A stretch of 64,000 nucleotides of DNA from Neisseriaceae bacterium JH1-16 (GCA_025989215.1 JAPDNP010000007.1:124001-188000); one strand, 5' to 3'; shown: positions 8,621-17,678, counted from the stretch's first letter. Numbers and translations are program-made. Notes: generated by a model not told the origin, from the letters alone.

Positions 8621-8790
8621 TGTTTCTCCTGTCTTTTGGAACACGTGTCGGGTCAACTGCAACGCCCACGCCGCGTTAGGCGTTTCGTCACAGTGACACG
8701 GCACGGGGTTCCAACGGGCATAGCCCGATTGCAAAAAGGGACGGACAGTCCGCCCCAAAGCCGGCTCGGCGACGACGCTATGTCGCCGAC
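8621..8790 (-). promoter_or_regulatory. Structured nhaD leader, possible cation riboswitch
   Basis: About 170 bases upstream of nhaD hold several stable elements in transcript order: TCGGCGAC/GTCGCCGA (8766-8789), a terminator-like hairpin followed by T5 (8733-8756), CGGGC/GCCCG (8715-8727), and an AACGCC/GGCGTT pairing around 8660-8685. A terminator this close to an antiporter start, followed by further structure, fits an attenuating Na+ or Li+ sensing leader. It could instead simply be the gloA terminator plus a promoter region. I cannot match it to a known riboswitch consensus by eye. Confidence 0.4.
8733..8756 (-). terminator. Terminator-like hairpin upstream of nhaD
   Basis: A GGG/CCC and CGGAC/GTCCG stem with one internal mismatch, followed on the minus strand by TTTTT. 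It lies 113 bases before the nhaD start. Confidence 0.6.
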
Positions 8791-8940
8791 CGCAACACCG
8801 GGCCAGCCGGTGCAGAGAAACCGATGGTCGACCTTAGCACGTCCCTCTTGAGGGGACTGGGTGTTTCGCCAGGCCATCGGGGGCTACCCGGCCAAAGCGT
8901 GCCGCCCCCGCGACCGCTTCGACCATTCGATGGATAGCGC

Positions 8941-9077
8941 TTAGACCTGTTCCCGATCTCGCAAGCGAAGGATCAATGAGGCGAGAAAGCGCAATGCACT
9001 CATCGAGTAGACATGCATGTTGAGCGTCATTTCAACGCAGCATCGCTCGAGCGCAGCAGATCGCGAACGGACTCTTA
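8941..9077. mobile_element. Repeat family A, copy 2, with TTA target duplication
   Basis: A 131-bp element (8944-9074) with imperfect terminal inverted repeats GACCTGTTCCCGATCT and AGATCGCGAACGGACTC, flanked by TTA at 8941-8943 and 9075-9077. The right TTA is, on the minus strand, the TAA stop codon of gloA. The core TTTCAACGCAGCATC is shared with the other copies. The size, termini and 3-bp TNA-like duplication fit a MITE of the IS5/IS1031 type. Confidence 0.75.
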
Positions 9078-9464
9078 GCGGCTGCCCTTCTGGATGAACT
9101 CGATCTTGTAGCCATCCGGGTCCTCGATGAAGGCGATCACCGTGGTGCCGTGCTTCATCGGACCGGCCTCGCGCACCACCTTGCCGCCCTTGGCGCGGGC
9201 CGCGTCACAGGCTGCCGCCGCATCGTCGACCTCGACCGCAATGTGGCCATAGGCATTGCCCAGCTCGTACGACTCGGTATCCCAGTTGTGGGTCAGCTCC
9301 AGCACCGCGGTGTCCTTCTCGTCGCCGTAGCCGACGAACACCAGGGTGAAACGGCCTTCCGGGTAGTCGGTGCGGCGCAGCAGCTTCATGCCGAGCACTT
9401 CCTGGTAGAACGCCAGCGAACGATCGAGGTTGCCGACGCGCAGCATGGTGTGTAACAGACGCAT
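9075..9464 (-). CDS. gloA: Lactoylglutathione lyase (glyoxalase I)
   Basis: A 129-residue cytoplasmic metalloenzyme that converts the methylglyoxal-glutathione hemithioacetal to S-lactoylglutathione. The metal ligands of the bacterial Ni/Co type are all present: H5, E56, H74 and E122. Length matches E. coli GloA (135). It is the last gene of the glyQ-glyS-gmhB-plsC-ygjP-gloA string. Its TAA stop coincides exactly with the target duplication of repeat A2, so the repeat appears to have inserted at the stop codon without changing the protein. Confidence 0.95.
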   Translation of the reverse strand: MRLLHTMLRVGNLDRSLAFYQEVLGMKLLRRTDYPEGRFTLVFVGYGDEKDTAVLELTHNWDTESYELGNAYGHIAVEVDDAAAACDAARAKGGKVVREAGPMKHGTTVIAFIEDPDGYKIEFIQKGSR

Positions 9465-9524
9465 GGGAATGCTCCTTAAGTCTTGCCGCCTACCGTCGCC
9501 CGCCAGCGGACGGCGGCAGCGGGC

Positions 9525-10232
9525 TCAGCCGATTGCGAACAGCTCGGCCGAATGCTGTTTGAGCCAGTCGCGCCGGGCCTGCCAGTCCGGGCAGTGCCGG
9601 CCGACCAGCGCCCAGAACGCTGCGGAATGATTCATGTGTTGAAGATGCGCCAGCTCGTGCACGATCACATAATCGCTGATCGCCACCGGCGCCTGCACCA
9701 GCCGCCAGTTGAGCCGCACCACGCCGGCGCTGGTGCAACTTCCCCAGCGGCCGCGCGCATTGGCGAGCTTCACCTCGCTCGGGATCAGTTGGGTGTGGCG
9801 TGCCAGCGCCGCGGTGCGCGCCGGCAGGTAGAGCGCCGCCTCGCGCGCCAGCCATTGCGCCAGCAAGCTACGCTGCTCGGCCGGCTCGCCGGCGCCGGCG
9901 ACCCATAGCGTGTCGCCGTCGCGGCGCACGCTGCGCCGCCGCCCCTCGGCCGGCTCGGGGTGCAAGGGCTGGCCGAACAGGCTAACGCTTGCCGGCAGCG
10001 CGACGCTCGCAACCGGGGCCGCCCGCCAATGATGGGCAATCCAGTCGCGGCGTAGTTCCAGGATGCGCTGCAATTCGGCCAGCGGCACGCCAGGCGGCGC
10101 AGCCAGCTTCACCTCGCCGCCGGAAATGCGCAGCGAGATGCGCGTGCGCGCCTTGCGCGACACGCTGACCGGCACCCTGCCCTCAGGCAGAGTGAGATGC
10201 AGTACGTCGGGCACGCTCGTCCGGATTCGCAA
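9525..10232 (-). CDS. YgjP-like zinc metallopeptidase (M48/SprT-like, DUF45)
   Basis: A 235-residue protein with the metzincin-like motif HELAHLQHMNHSAAFW from residue 192: two His and Glu in HExxH, then the family's NHSxxFW. An upstream GRWGSCTSAG and the strand VRLNWRLVQAP before it are also diagnostic. The N-terminal half is variable. The annotated start overlaps plsC by 50 bp, which is unusual but gives the conserved beta-strand beginning. A GTG at about 10214 is an alternative and also overlaps. Biological role in bacteria is poorly defined. Context with plsC and gmhB is conserved in betaproteobacteria. Confidence 0.85.
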   Translation of the reverse strand: MRIRTSVPDVLHLTLPEGRVPVSVSRKARTRISLRISGGEVKLAAPPGVPLAELQRILELRRDWIAHHWRAAPVASVALPASVSLFGQPLHPEPAEGRRRSVRRDGDTLWVAGAGEPAEQRSLLAQWLAREAALYLPARTAALARHTQLIPSEVKLANARGRWGSCTSAGVVRLNWRLVQAPVAISDYVIVHELAHLQHMNHSAAFWALVGRHCPDWQARRDWLKQHSAELFAIG

Positions 10233-10950
10233 ACGGGCCGACGCCGCCGATCTCGCGCTGGCGCGCCTCGATCCACTCCTCGGCCTCCCGCATCATCGCC
10301 TCGGGACCACGCTCGCCCGCGTAGATCGGCTTGCCGATCACCACGGTGATCTCGCCCGGCTGCTTGATGAAGGCGTTGCGCGGCCAGAATTCGCCGGCGT
10401 TGTGCGCCACCGGCACCAGCGGGATCTCCAGCGTCTTGGCCATACGTGCCGCACCGAGCTTGTACTTGCCGCGCGAGCCCGGCTTGATGCGGGTGCCTTC
10501 CGGGAACACGGTGATCCAGAAGCCGTGGCGCAGCCGCTCGCGCCCCTGCTGAAGCAGCCGGTTATTGGCGGTCGCCCGGTCTGAACGATTGATGGCAATC
10601 GGGTTCATCAGCGCCAGCCCCCAGCCGAAGAACGGAATCCACAGCAGCTCGCGCTTGGCGACGTAGATCTGCGCGGGGAAAATCTTCTGCAGCGCCAGCG
10701 TCTCCCAGCCGGATTGGTGTTTGGAGCAGATGATGCCCGGCTTGTCGCCGATGTTCTCGGCACCGATCACCCGGTATTTCAGGCCGACCACATGCACCAG
10801 CGTCCAGGTCAGCAGGCGGGCCCAGCTCTGGCCGACTACGTGACGGGTACGGCGCGGCAGCGGCGCGGCGATAAACAAGGCAAGGAAGAACAGCGGGGTG
10901 ATGATGACCAGCACCAGCCAGTAAATCAGGTTGCGAAGCAAAATAGACAT
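10183..10950 (-). CDS. plsC: 1-acyl-sn-glycerol-3-phosphate acyltransferase
   Basis: A 255-residue inner-membrane enzyme that makes phosphatidic acid from lysophosphatidic acid and acyl-ACP or acyl-CoA. Two hydrophobic N-terminal segments (about 5-30 and 45-57) precede the catalytic block. The catalytic HX4D motif appears as HQSGWE (78-83), with Glu in place of Asp, a variant I recall as common in betaproteobacterial PlsC. The substrate motif FPEGTR is at 149-154. It sits between gmhB (52-bp gap) and the overlapping ygjP-like gene, in what looks like one transcription unit. Confidence 0.92.
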   Translation of the reverse strand: MSILLRNLIYWLVLVIITPLFFLALFIAAPLPRRTRHVVGQSWARLLTWTLVHVVGLKYRVIGAENIGDKPGIICSKHQSGWETLALQKIFPAQIYVAKRELLWIPFFGWGLALMNPIAINRSDRATANNRLLQQGRERLRHGFWITVFPEGTRIKPGSRGKYKLGAARMAKTLEIPLVPVAHNAGEFWPRNAFIKQPGEITVVIGKPIYAGERGPEAMMREAEEWIEARQREIGGVGPFANPDERARRTASHSA

Positions 10951-11002
10951 AGTTACGACATTCGGCCGACCTTGCGGTCGACCGACAACTCCCCGCTAAT
11001 CG

Positions 11003-11548
11003 TCAATCGGTGGTGCCGTCGATCAGGTAATCGGCAGCGTCGAAAAGGTCGTCGAATACCAGCGTACCGTCGGGCAGGCCGCCGGCAGCCAGGGTCTTCT
11101 GCCCCTTGCCGGTCTTCACCAGCAGCGGCATGCCGCCGACCGCGGCGATCGCCTGCAGATCGCGCAGGCTGTCGCCGATCATCGGCAGGCCGTCGGTGTC
11201 GGCGTTGAAGCGCTGGGCGATCTCCAGAATCATGCCCGGCTTGGGCTTGCGGCACTCGCAGTGGTCGTTGGCGGTATGCGGACAGAACAGCACCGCATCG
11301 ATGCGCCCACCGGCCTGGCCGACCAGCCGATGCATCTTCTCGTGCATCGCGTTGAGCGCCTGCACCGTGTAGAGCTTGCGGCCCAGCCCCGACTGGTTGG
11401 TCGCCACCACCACGCGCCAGCCGGCCTGGGTGAAGTTGGCGATCGCCTCCAGGCTCTTGTCGATCGGCACCCATTCGGCCGGGCTCTTCACAAAATCGTC
11501 GCGGTCGTGATTGATCACGCCATCGCGGTCCAGAATCACCAGTTTCAC
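11003..11548 (-). CDS. gmhB: D-glycero-beta-D-manno-heptose-1,7-bisphosphate 7-phosphatase
   Basis: A 181-residue HAD-superfamily phosphatase of the ADP-heptose pathway for lipopolysaccharide core. The nucleophile motif LDRDGVIN has D7 and D9. The zinc site CPHTANDHCECRKPKP gives C89, H91, C97 and C99. ATNQSG carries motif II and IGDSLRDLQA motif IV. The ORF opens at 11578, but family alignment and a GGGGGA ribosome site favour GTG at 11548, giving VKLVILDRDG. Cotranscription with glyS upstream and plsC downstream is likely, although a hairpin separates it from glyS. Confidence 0.93.
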   Translation of the reverse strand: MKLVILDRDGVINHDRDDFVKSPAEWVPIDKSLEAIANFTQAGWRVVVATNQSGLGRKLYTVQALNAMHEKMHRLVGQAGGRIDAVLFCPHTANDHCECRKPKPGMILEIAQRFNADTDGLPMIGDSLRDLQAIAAVGGMPLLVKTGKGQKTLAAGGLPDGTLVFDDLFDAADYLIDGTTD

Positions 11549-11571
11549 AGCATCCCCCAAGAGACACGAAA

Positions 11572-11602
11572 GGCGCACGCCCCCTAAGCGGGGTCGTGCG
11601 CC
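11572..11602 (-). terminator. Hairpin between glyS and gmhB
   Basis: GGCGCACG pairs with CGTGCGCC, with an inner CCCC/GGGG pairing. There is no U tract, so it may only attenuate transcription into gmhB. Confidence 0.5.
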
Positions 11603-11616
11603 TGCCTGCGATAGCC

Positions 11617-13677
11617 TTACTCGGCCAGCAAGGAAATGTCGGCCACGCGGTTGAACAGCGCCGACAGGCGAGCCAACAGCGCGATCCGGTTGGCGCGTAC
11701 CGTAGCGTCGTCGGCCATCACCATCACGCCGTCGAAGAACGCGTCGACCGGTGCCTTCAGGCCGGCCAGCAGCGACAGCGCGGCGGTGAAGTCGTGGTCG
11801 GCGGATTTCGCCTCGACCTGCGGCGCCAGCGCTTCGACCGCTTCGTAGAGCGCCTTTTCGGCGTCCTCGGCGAACAGGGCCGGGTTGACCGCGCCGACTT
11901 CGCCCTCGGCCTTCTTCAGGATGTTCTTCACCCGCTTATTGGCGGCGGCCAGCGTGGCAGCTTCCGGCAGGCGCTTGAACTCGGCCACTGCGGCCAGCAC
12001 GGCGCGCACCTCGTCGAGACGGTCCGGCGACTGCGCCAGCACCGCATCGATCTCGTCGCTCTGGAACTCGCCGGCCAAGTAGTTCTTCAGGCGGTCGAGC
12101 ATGAAGCCGTACACCTCGTCGACCACGTTGGCCGACAGCTTGCCGGCCGGGAACACGCCCGCCACCAGCGTCAGCAGCGCCTTCAGTTCCAGCGGGGTTT
12201 CCAGCACCATGCGCAGCACGCCGAGCGCGGCGCGGCGCAGCGCGAACGGGTCCTTGTCGCCGGTCGGGATCAGGCCGATGCCCCAGATACCGACCAGCGT
12301 TTCCAGCTTGTCGGCCAGTGCCACCGCGGTGGCGATCGGGCCGACCGGCAGCGTGTCGCCGGCGAAGCGCGGATGGTAGTGGCCCTCGATCGCGGCCGCC
12401 ACTTCCGGATGCTCGCCGTCGTGCAGCGCGTAGTACATGCCCATCACGCCCTGCAGCTCCGGGAACTCGCCGACCATGTCGGTGACGAGGTCAGCCTTGG
12501 CCAGATACGCGGCGCATTCGGCCAGCGCCTGATCGGCGCCCATCTGCGCGGCGATGCCGCCGGCAATCGCCTGCAGACGCTGCACGCGCTCCAGCACGGT
12601 GCCGATCTTGTTGTGGTAAACCACGTTGGTCAGGCGGGCCAGACGGGTGTCGAGACGCTGCTTCTGGTCCTGCTCGAAGAAGAACTTGGCATCCGACAGG
12701 CGCGCGCGCAATACGCGCTCGTTGCCGTGAACGATGTTGGACGAGTCGCTCGCCTCCAGGTTGGACACCAGCAGGAAGCGGTTCATCAGCTTGCCCTGGG
12801 CGTCCAGCAGCGGGAAGTACTTCTGGTTCTGCTGCATGGTCAGGATCAGGCATTCCTGCGGCACGCGCAGGAATTCGGCCTCGAAGCCGGCCTCCAGCAC
12901 CACCGGCCATTCGACCAGGCCAGTGACTTCGTCGACCAGCGCATCGCCCGCGGCGATGGTCGCCCCAAGCTCAGCGGCGTGCTTGTCGAGGCGATGGCGG
13001 ATCAGGCTGCGACGGGTGTCGAAGCTGGCGACCACCTTGCCCTGCTCGTACAGCTCGGTCGGGTAGTGGTCGGCGTGGCTGATCGCCACCTCGCCTTGTG
13101 ACAGGAAGCGGTGGCCGCGGGTGGTGTTGCCGCTCTTCAGACCCAGCAGCTCACCGGCAATCACCTCGTTGCCGTGCAGCATGATCAGGCCGTGCACCGG
13201 GCGCACGAACTGGTAATCGAGATCGGCCCAACGCATCAGCTTGGGGGCCGGCAGCTTCTTCAGCGCGGTACCGACGATGTCGGACAGCACGGCGGCCAGC
13301 GGTTCGCCGGTCTTGGTCGACTCGTAGGCGTATACGTCCTGCTTGCCGTCGTTGGACACGGTCAGTTGCTCGACGCTGACGCCGCAGGAGCGGGCGAAGC
13401 CTTCCAGTGCCTTGGTCGGCACGCCGTCCTTCATGCCGGCGGCAAGCGACGGGCCCTTCTTGACGATGTGCTGGTCCGGCTGCAGCGCTTGCACGCCGGC
13501 GATCTGCACCGCCAGGCGGCGCGGCGAGGCGAACACGTGCACAGCGGCATCGGCGGCGGCGAACTGCAGCTTTTTCAGCTCGTCGCTAATCGTGTCGGCG
13601 AAACTGGCCGCCAGCTTCGGCAGCGCCTTCGGCGGCAGTTCCTCGGTCAAAAGTTCAATCAGCAGGGTTGCGTTCAT
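11617..13677 (-). CDS. glyS: Glycyl-tRNA synthetase beta subunit
   Basis: A 686-residue subunit of the alpha2-beta2 glycyl-tRNA synthetase, binding tRNA(Gly) and needed for charging. It begins MNATLLIELLTEELPPKAL, the standard N-terminus. It contains the HD-like domain near residues 370-470 (AAYLAKADLVTDMVGEFPELQG, seen in part) and ends with the DALR-type anticodon region (VMVMADDATVRANRIALLARL). Length matches E. coli GlyS (689). ATG 13677 is chosen over an in-frame ATG 24 bases upstream. It follows glyQ with a 65-bp gap. Confidence 0.97.
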   Translation of the reverse strand: MNATLLIELLTEELPPKALPKLAASFADTISDELKKLQFAAADAAVHVFASPRRLAVQIAGVQALQPDQHIVKKGPSLAAGMKDGVPTKALEGFARSCGVSVEQLTVSNDGKQDVYAYESTKTGEPLAAVLSDIVGTALKKLPAPKLMRWADLDYQFVRPVHGLIMLHGNEVIAGELLGLKSGNTTRGHRFLSQGEVAISHADHYPTELYEQGKVVASFDTRRSLIRHRLDKHAAELGATIAAGDALVDEVTGLVEWPVVLEAGFEAEFLRVPQECLILTMQQNQKYFPLLDAQGKLMNRFLLVSNLEASDSSNIVHGNERVLRARLSDAKFFFEQDQKQRLDTRLARLTNVVYHNKIGTVLERVQRLQAIAGGIAAQMGADQALAECAAYLAKADLVTDMVGEFPELQGVMGMYYALHDGEHPEVAAAIEGHYHPRFAGDTLPVGPIATAVALADKLETLVGIWGIGLIPTGDKDPFALRRAALGVLRMVLETPLELKALLTLVAGVFPAGKLSANVVDEVYGFMLDRLKNYLAGEFQSDEIDAVLAQSPDRLDEVRAVLAAVAEFKRLPEAATLAAANKRVKNILKKAEGEVGAVNPALFAEDAEKALYEAVEALAPQVEAKSADHDFTAALSLLAGLKAPVDAFFDGVMVMADDATVRANRIALLARLSALFNRVADISLLAE

Positions 13678-13742
13678 GGTGTCTATTCTGTTCGGTCGCA
13701 CGAATGCGCCGCCGGTTCAAGAGAACGGCGGCGCGGCTCGGG

Positions 13743-14633
13743 TCAGTCGCGTTTGAGCATCGGGAAGCCCAGGGCTTCGCGCGAGTCGTAATAGGCCTGC
13801 GCCACGCCGCGCGCCAGGTTGCGGATGCGGCCGATATAGGCGGCGCGCTCGGTCACCGAGATCGAACCGCGCGCATCGAGCAGGTTGAAGGTGTGGCCGG
13901 CCTTGAGGATCATCTCGTAGCCCGGCAGCGGCAGGCCGGCTTCCAGCAGGCGCTTGGCCTCCGCCTCGTAGTCGTTGAACTGGCGGAACAGCAGTTCGAC
14001 ATTGCTGTGTTCGAAGGCGTACTTCGACTGTTCCACTTCGTTCTGGAAGAACACATTGCCGTAGGTAACCGGCGTGCCGTCCGGCAGGTAGGTCCACACC
14101 AGCTCGTAGACGTTCTCGATGTTCTGCAGATACATAGCCAGGCGCTCGAGACCGTAGGTGATCTCGCCGAGCACCGGCTTGCAGTCGAGGCCGCCGACCT
14201 GCTGGAAGTAGGTGAACTGAGTCACTTCCATGCCGTTCAGCCACACTTCCCAGCCCAGGCCCCAGGCACCCAGCGTCGGGTTTTCCCAGTCGTCCTCGAC
14301 GAAGCGGATGTCGTGCAGGGTCGGATCGAGGCCCAGTTCCTTCAGCGAACCGAGGTACAGGTCCTGGATGTTCGGCGGCGACGGCTTCAATACCACCTGG
14401 AACTGGTGGTGCTGGAACAGGCGGTTCGGGTTTTCACCGTAGCGGCCATCCTTCGGGCGGCGCGACGGCTGCACATAGGCAGCGTTCCACGGCTCCGGGC
14501 CGAGGGCGCGCAGGAAGGTGGCGGTATGCGAGGTGCCGGCGCCGACTTCGGTATCGTAGGGCTGCAACAGGGCGCAGCCCTGACGATTCCAATAGTTCTG
14601 CAGCGTGAGGATGATTTCCTGGAAAGTCAGCAT
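13743..14633 (-). CDS. glyQ: Glycyl-tRNA synthetase alpha subunit
   Basis: A 296-residue catalytic subunit that activates glycine and transfers it to tRNA(Gly). Nearly the entire sequence is conserved in the family, including [17 protein letters not shown] (class II region), the helix with [19 protein letters not shown], and [11 protein letters not shown] use ATG 14633 ([12 protein letters not shown]), as in Neisseria-type GlyQ. An ATG at 14657 is in frame and would add eight residues. First gene of the glyQ-glyS-gmhB-plsC-ygjP-gloA block. Confidence 0.97.
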   Translation of the reverse strand: MLTFQEIILTLQNYWNRQGCALLQPYDTEVGAGTSHTATFLRALGPEPWNAAYVQPSRRPKDGRYGENPNRLFQHHQFQVVLKPSPPNIQDLYLGSLKELGLDPTLHDIRFVEDDWENPTLGAWGLGWEVWLNGMEVTQFTYFQQVGGLDCKPVLGEITYGLERLAMYLQNIENVYELVWTYLPDGTPVTYGNVFFQNEVEQSKYAFEHSNVELLFRQFNDYEAEAKRLLEAGLPLPGYEMILKAGHTFNLLDARGSISVTERAAYIGRIRNLARGVAQAYYDSREALGFPMLKRD

Positions 14634-14780
14634 GTCACGTGAATGGGTAATGGACAAAATTGGGTCGATTTTACTTGCCTTTACCGACGCGGGAAAGCAA
14701 GCATCGCGCCGGGCCCCCGGCGCATCGTCTCAGCGTAGCTGCAGATATGCCTTGCAGCTATGTTGGCCGAACGGCGGGGC

Positions 14781-16142
14781 TCAGACCGGCAGCGGTCGCA
14801 ACTCGCCACACAACCGTCGCGCCAGCGCCTGGCCCTTGGCGACGCAGTCGGGCACCGACAGCCCGCCCAGCCAGTTGGCGCAGACCGGCAGGCCGGCGGC
14901 TTCAAGCGTCGGGGCGAGCTTGGCGGCGGCCAACAGCGCCGCGTCGTAGTGCGGCAGCGCTTGCGGCCAGTCGTGCCAGTAGACGGCCTTCGGCCGACCG
15001 GTGACGCGGTACAGCCGATCGATCTCGGCCAGCAAGCGCGCTTCGCGCTCGGGTGGTGGCAAGGCCATCACCGCGGTATCGCGCCCGCCGCCCAGATAGG
15101 CGGTCAGCAGCACTTCGCCGGCCGGCACCCGCGACGGAAACAGGCTGCTCGACCACAGCACGCCGGAGGCGACATGCGCCTCGACACCGGGGTGCAGCGC
15201 GCCGAAACCGTCGAGTTTGCGGCCGAGCTGCGCCGCGTCGAACACCAGCTGCGCCACCGCCATCGGCGGGTAGGCGATCGCGGCGAGGCTCTGGCTCCAG
15301 GCCGGCTCGAGCGGCGCCAGCAGGTCGGCCAAGGCATAGGCCGGCAGCGCCAGCACCACCCGGCGCGCGGCGATCTCGCCGCGCGCCGTCGTCAACCGCC
15401 AGCCGCCACCATCGCGGGCGAGCGACTCGGCCGGGCAGTCGAGCCGCACGTCCAGCCCTTCGGCCAAGGTTTGCGGCAACTGCGCCAGGCCGCCTTCCAG
15501 CGTACAGGTGTGCTTGCGCGAGAAGCGCCCGCGCAGCGCCAGACGCATCGCCCCGAAAGTCAGCGAACCGGCGCGCCGCTCCGCTTCGGCCAACGTCGGC
15601 ATCACCGCGTCGATCATCAGCCGCTCTGCGTCGCCGGCGTAGATGCCGGCCATCATCGGGTCGATCACATAGTCGGTGAATTCGATGCCGAGCCGGCGGC
15701 GAAAGAACGCCGCGACGGTTTCCGGCGTGGCCGGCGCGGGCGAGCGGCGTAAGGCCTCGCCGAGCAACCGCCACTTGGTGGCGGCACTGAAGAAGTCGCT
15801 GTTGAGCAGCGCCAGCGGTCCATCGGGCAGCGCACGGTAGTCGCCGTTCTTCAGCAGATAGCGCCGGTTCAACAGCGGGCTGGCCGCCCTGAGCTTGGGC
15901 GTCAGCCGCAAGCGCGCCAGCGTATCGAGCAGGTTCTGGTCGGCATACAGCGTGTTCGGTCCGGCCTCGAACACCCGGCCGGCCTCATCGGTCTGCGAGC
16001 GCAGCTTGCCGCCGATGCAGGCATCGGCCTCGAGCACGACGACGCGCAGACCGGCGTCGTGCAGCACCCGGGCACAGGACAGGCCGGAGATGCCGGCACC
16101 CAGTACCAGCACGTCACAACAGGAAACGGAGGAAGTCATCAT
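14781..16142 (-). CDS. hemG: Protoporphyrinogen/coproporphyrinogen oxidase, HemY-type flavoprotein
   Basis: A 453-residue FAD enzyme of heme synthesis, oxidising protoporphyrinogen IX (or coproporphyrinogen III) with oxygen. The dinucleotide-binding GAGISGLSCARVL lies within the first 25 residues, followed by the acidic end of beta-2 (VVVLEAD) and GGKLRS. GLPVCANWLGGLSVPDCV near the C-terminus is the FAD-binding closing motif. The start is uncertain. Two adjacent ATGs (16142, 16139) fit the fold, while the ORF opens to 16238 without family-like residues. Two uptake-like motifs lie in the gene and one lies just upstream. Another heme gene, hemB, is 3 kb away but not adjacent. Confidence 0.88.
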   Translation of the reverse strand: MMTSSVSCCDVLVLGAGISGLSCARVLHDAGLRVVVLEADACIGGKLRSQTDEAGRVFEAGPNTLYADQNLLDTLARLRLTPKLRAASPLLNRRYLLKNGDYRALPDGPLALLNSDFFSAATKWRLLGEALRRSPAPATPETVAAFFRRRLGIEFTDYVIDPMMAGIYAGDAERLMIDAVMPTLAEAERRAGSLTFGAMRLALRGRFSRKHTCTLEGGLAQLPQTLAEGLDVRLDCPAESLARDGGGWRLTTARGEIAARRVVLALPAYALADLLAPLEPAWSQSLAAIAYPPMAVAQLVFDAAQLGRKLDGFGALHPGVEAHVASGVLWSSSLFPSRVPAGEVLLTAYLGGGRDTAVMALPPPEREARLLAEIDRLYRVTGRPKAVYWHDWPQALPHYDAALLAAAKLAPTLEAAGLPVCANWLGGLSVPDCVAKGQALARRLCGELRPLPV

Positions 16143-16368
16143 CCGAGCTTGGCCGAAAACAGGGGAAGACGCGTTGAGGCCCATCAAGCATGCCAATGCT
16201 TTCACCCTAGCCCAGCCGGCACGCAAATGTCTTGGCACCTAGCCGCATTTGCAGCCACATAAGGATCACGCCTGGCCCCGTCAGCGGGGCGCACTCGCAA
16301 CCCGCCCGTCGGACGCCCCCTTCCGCCGCCCAGCCTGGCCCTCTACGAAGAGAATGCTCCCCAACGAA

Positions 16369-16402
16369 AACGGGCCGGCTCCCTGAGGAACCGGCCCGTT
16401 CG
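16369..16402 (-). terminator. tdh terminator
   Basis: A 10-bp stem AACGGGCCGG/CCGGCCCGTT with TTTCG following on the minus strand. An uptake-like motif (16401-16409) is fused to its right flank. Confidence 0.8.
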
Positions 16403-16433
16403 GCCAAGCTTTAGCGGGTCACGCTCACCCGTG

Positions 16434-17465
16434 TCAGGCAGCCTGCCAGTCGAGAATCACCTTGCCCGACTGCCCCGACAGCATCGCGGCGAAGCCAGCC
16501 TCGAAGTCGTCGACCTTGTAGTGGTGGGTGATGATCGGGCTGATATCCAGGCCCGACTGCAGCAGCGCCACCATCTTGTACCAGGTCTCGAACATCTCGC
16601 GGCCGTAGATGCCCTTGATCTCCAGGCCCTTGAAGATCACCTGGTTCCAGTCGATCGCGGTGTCGGCCGGCGGGATGCCGAGCAAGGCCACCTTGCCGCC
16701 GTGGTTCATCACGTCGAGCATCTGGCGGAACGCCTGCGGGTTGCCGGACATCTCCAGACCGACGTCGAAGCCCTCGTGCATGTTCAGCTCGGCCATCACC
16801 GTCTTCAGGTCTTCCTTCGCGACGTTGACCGCGCGGGTCGCGCCCATCTGTTCGGCCAGGCCCAGACGGTAGTCGTTCACATCGGTGATCACCACGTGGC
16901 GTGCGCCGACGTGGCGGGCGATCGCCACCGCCATGATGCCGATCGGGCCGGCACCGGTGATCAGCACGTCCTCGCCGACAAGGTTGAAGCTCAAGGCGGT
17001 GTGCACCGCATTACCGAACGGGTCGAAGATCGACGCCATGTCGTCGGAGATGTCATCCGGAATCGGGAAGGCGTTGAACGCCGGGATCACCAGGTATTCG
17101 GCGAAGGCGCCCGGGCGGTTCACGCCGACGCCGACGGTGTTGCGGCACAGGTGGCGACGACCGGCGCGGCAGTTGCGGCAGTGGCCACAGGTGATGTGCC
17201 CTTCGCCGGACACGCGCTGGCCGAGGGTGAAGCCCTGCACTTCCGAGCCGATGCCGGCGACCACGCCGACATACTCGTGGCCGACATGCATCGGCACCGG
17301 GATGGTCTTCTGCGCCCAGTCGTCCCAGTTCCAGATGTGGATGTCGGTGCCGCAGATCGCGGTCTTGGTGATCTTGATCAACAGGTCGTTGTGGCCGATT
17401 TCCGGCACGGCCACGTCGGTCATCGTCAGACCTTTTGCCCGCTCGAGTTTTGCCAGTACTTTCAT
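16434..17465 (-). CDS. tdh: L-threonine 3-dehydrogenase
   Basis: A 343-residue zinc, NAD-dependent dehydrogenase that oxidises threonine to 2-amino-3-ketobutyrate, the substrate of the upstream kbl product. The catalytic zinc site is C38 (ICGTD), H63 and E64 (GHEY). The structural zinc cysteines are C93, C96, C99 and C107. The Rossmann loop GAGPIG is near residue 170. Length equals E. coli Tdh (341). It follows kbl on the same strand, but repeat B1 fills the 216-bp gap. An uptake-like motif lies 28 bases before the start. Confidence 0.96.
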   Translation of the reverse strand: MKVLAKLERAKGLTMTDVAVPEIGHNDLLIKITKTAICGTDIHIWNWDDWAQKTIPVPMHVGHEYVGVVAGIGSEVQGFTLGQRVSGEGHITCGHCRNCRAGRRHLCRNTVGVGVNRPGAFAEYLVIPAFNAFPIPDDISDDMASIFDPFGNAVHTALSFNLVGEDVLITGAGPIGIMAVAIARHVGARHVVITDVNDYRLGLAEQMGATRAVNVAKEDLKTVMAELNMHEGFDVGLEMSGNPQAFRQMLDVMNHGGKVALLGIPPADTAIDWNQVIFKGLEIKGIYGREMFETWYKMVALLQSGLDISPIITHHYKVDDFEAGFAAMLSGQSGKVILDWQAA

Positions 17466-17540
17466 GAAGCTGCCTCTACTTGTCTTTGCAGGTTGGCCGA
17501 AGGATCACCCCGGCCCACCTTGAATTTCGACTTCATAACA

Positions 17541-17678
17541 ATCCGTTCTCAAAGCGTAGCGAGCGGGCGTCAGCGAGGGGCGGACAGCGCGCAGGAACCG
17601 GAATGTACTGAAGTACATGAGGATTCCGAGCACTGCCCAACCCGAGATCACGACTGCGCAGTAGCTTTGGGGACGGAT
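17541..17678. mobile_element. Repeat family B, copy 1
   Basis: A 138-bp non-coding element with terminal inverted repeats ATCCGTTCTCAAAGC and GCTTTGGGGACGGAT (12 or 13 of 15 match). It carries an internal hairpin AATGTACTGAAGTACAT and the block AGCGAGCGGGCGTC, shared with the copy at 54248. Its right end is 3 bases from the kbl stop codon. Confidence 0.7.

Noticed and set aside
10183-10232. 50-bp overlap of plsC and the ygjP-like gene as a frameshift
   Set aside because: Both proteins are complete, with conserved termini, so a simple coupled overlap explains it.
10686-10720. Loss of the catalytic Asp in the PlsC HX4D motif (HQSGWE)
   Set aside because: Glu at this place is, as I recall, common in betaproteobacterial PlsC, and FPEGTR is intact, so an inactive enzyme is not supported.
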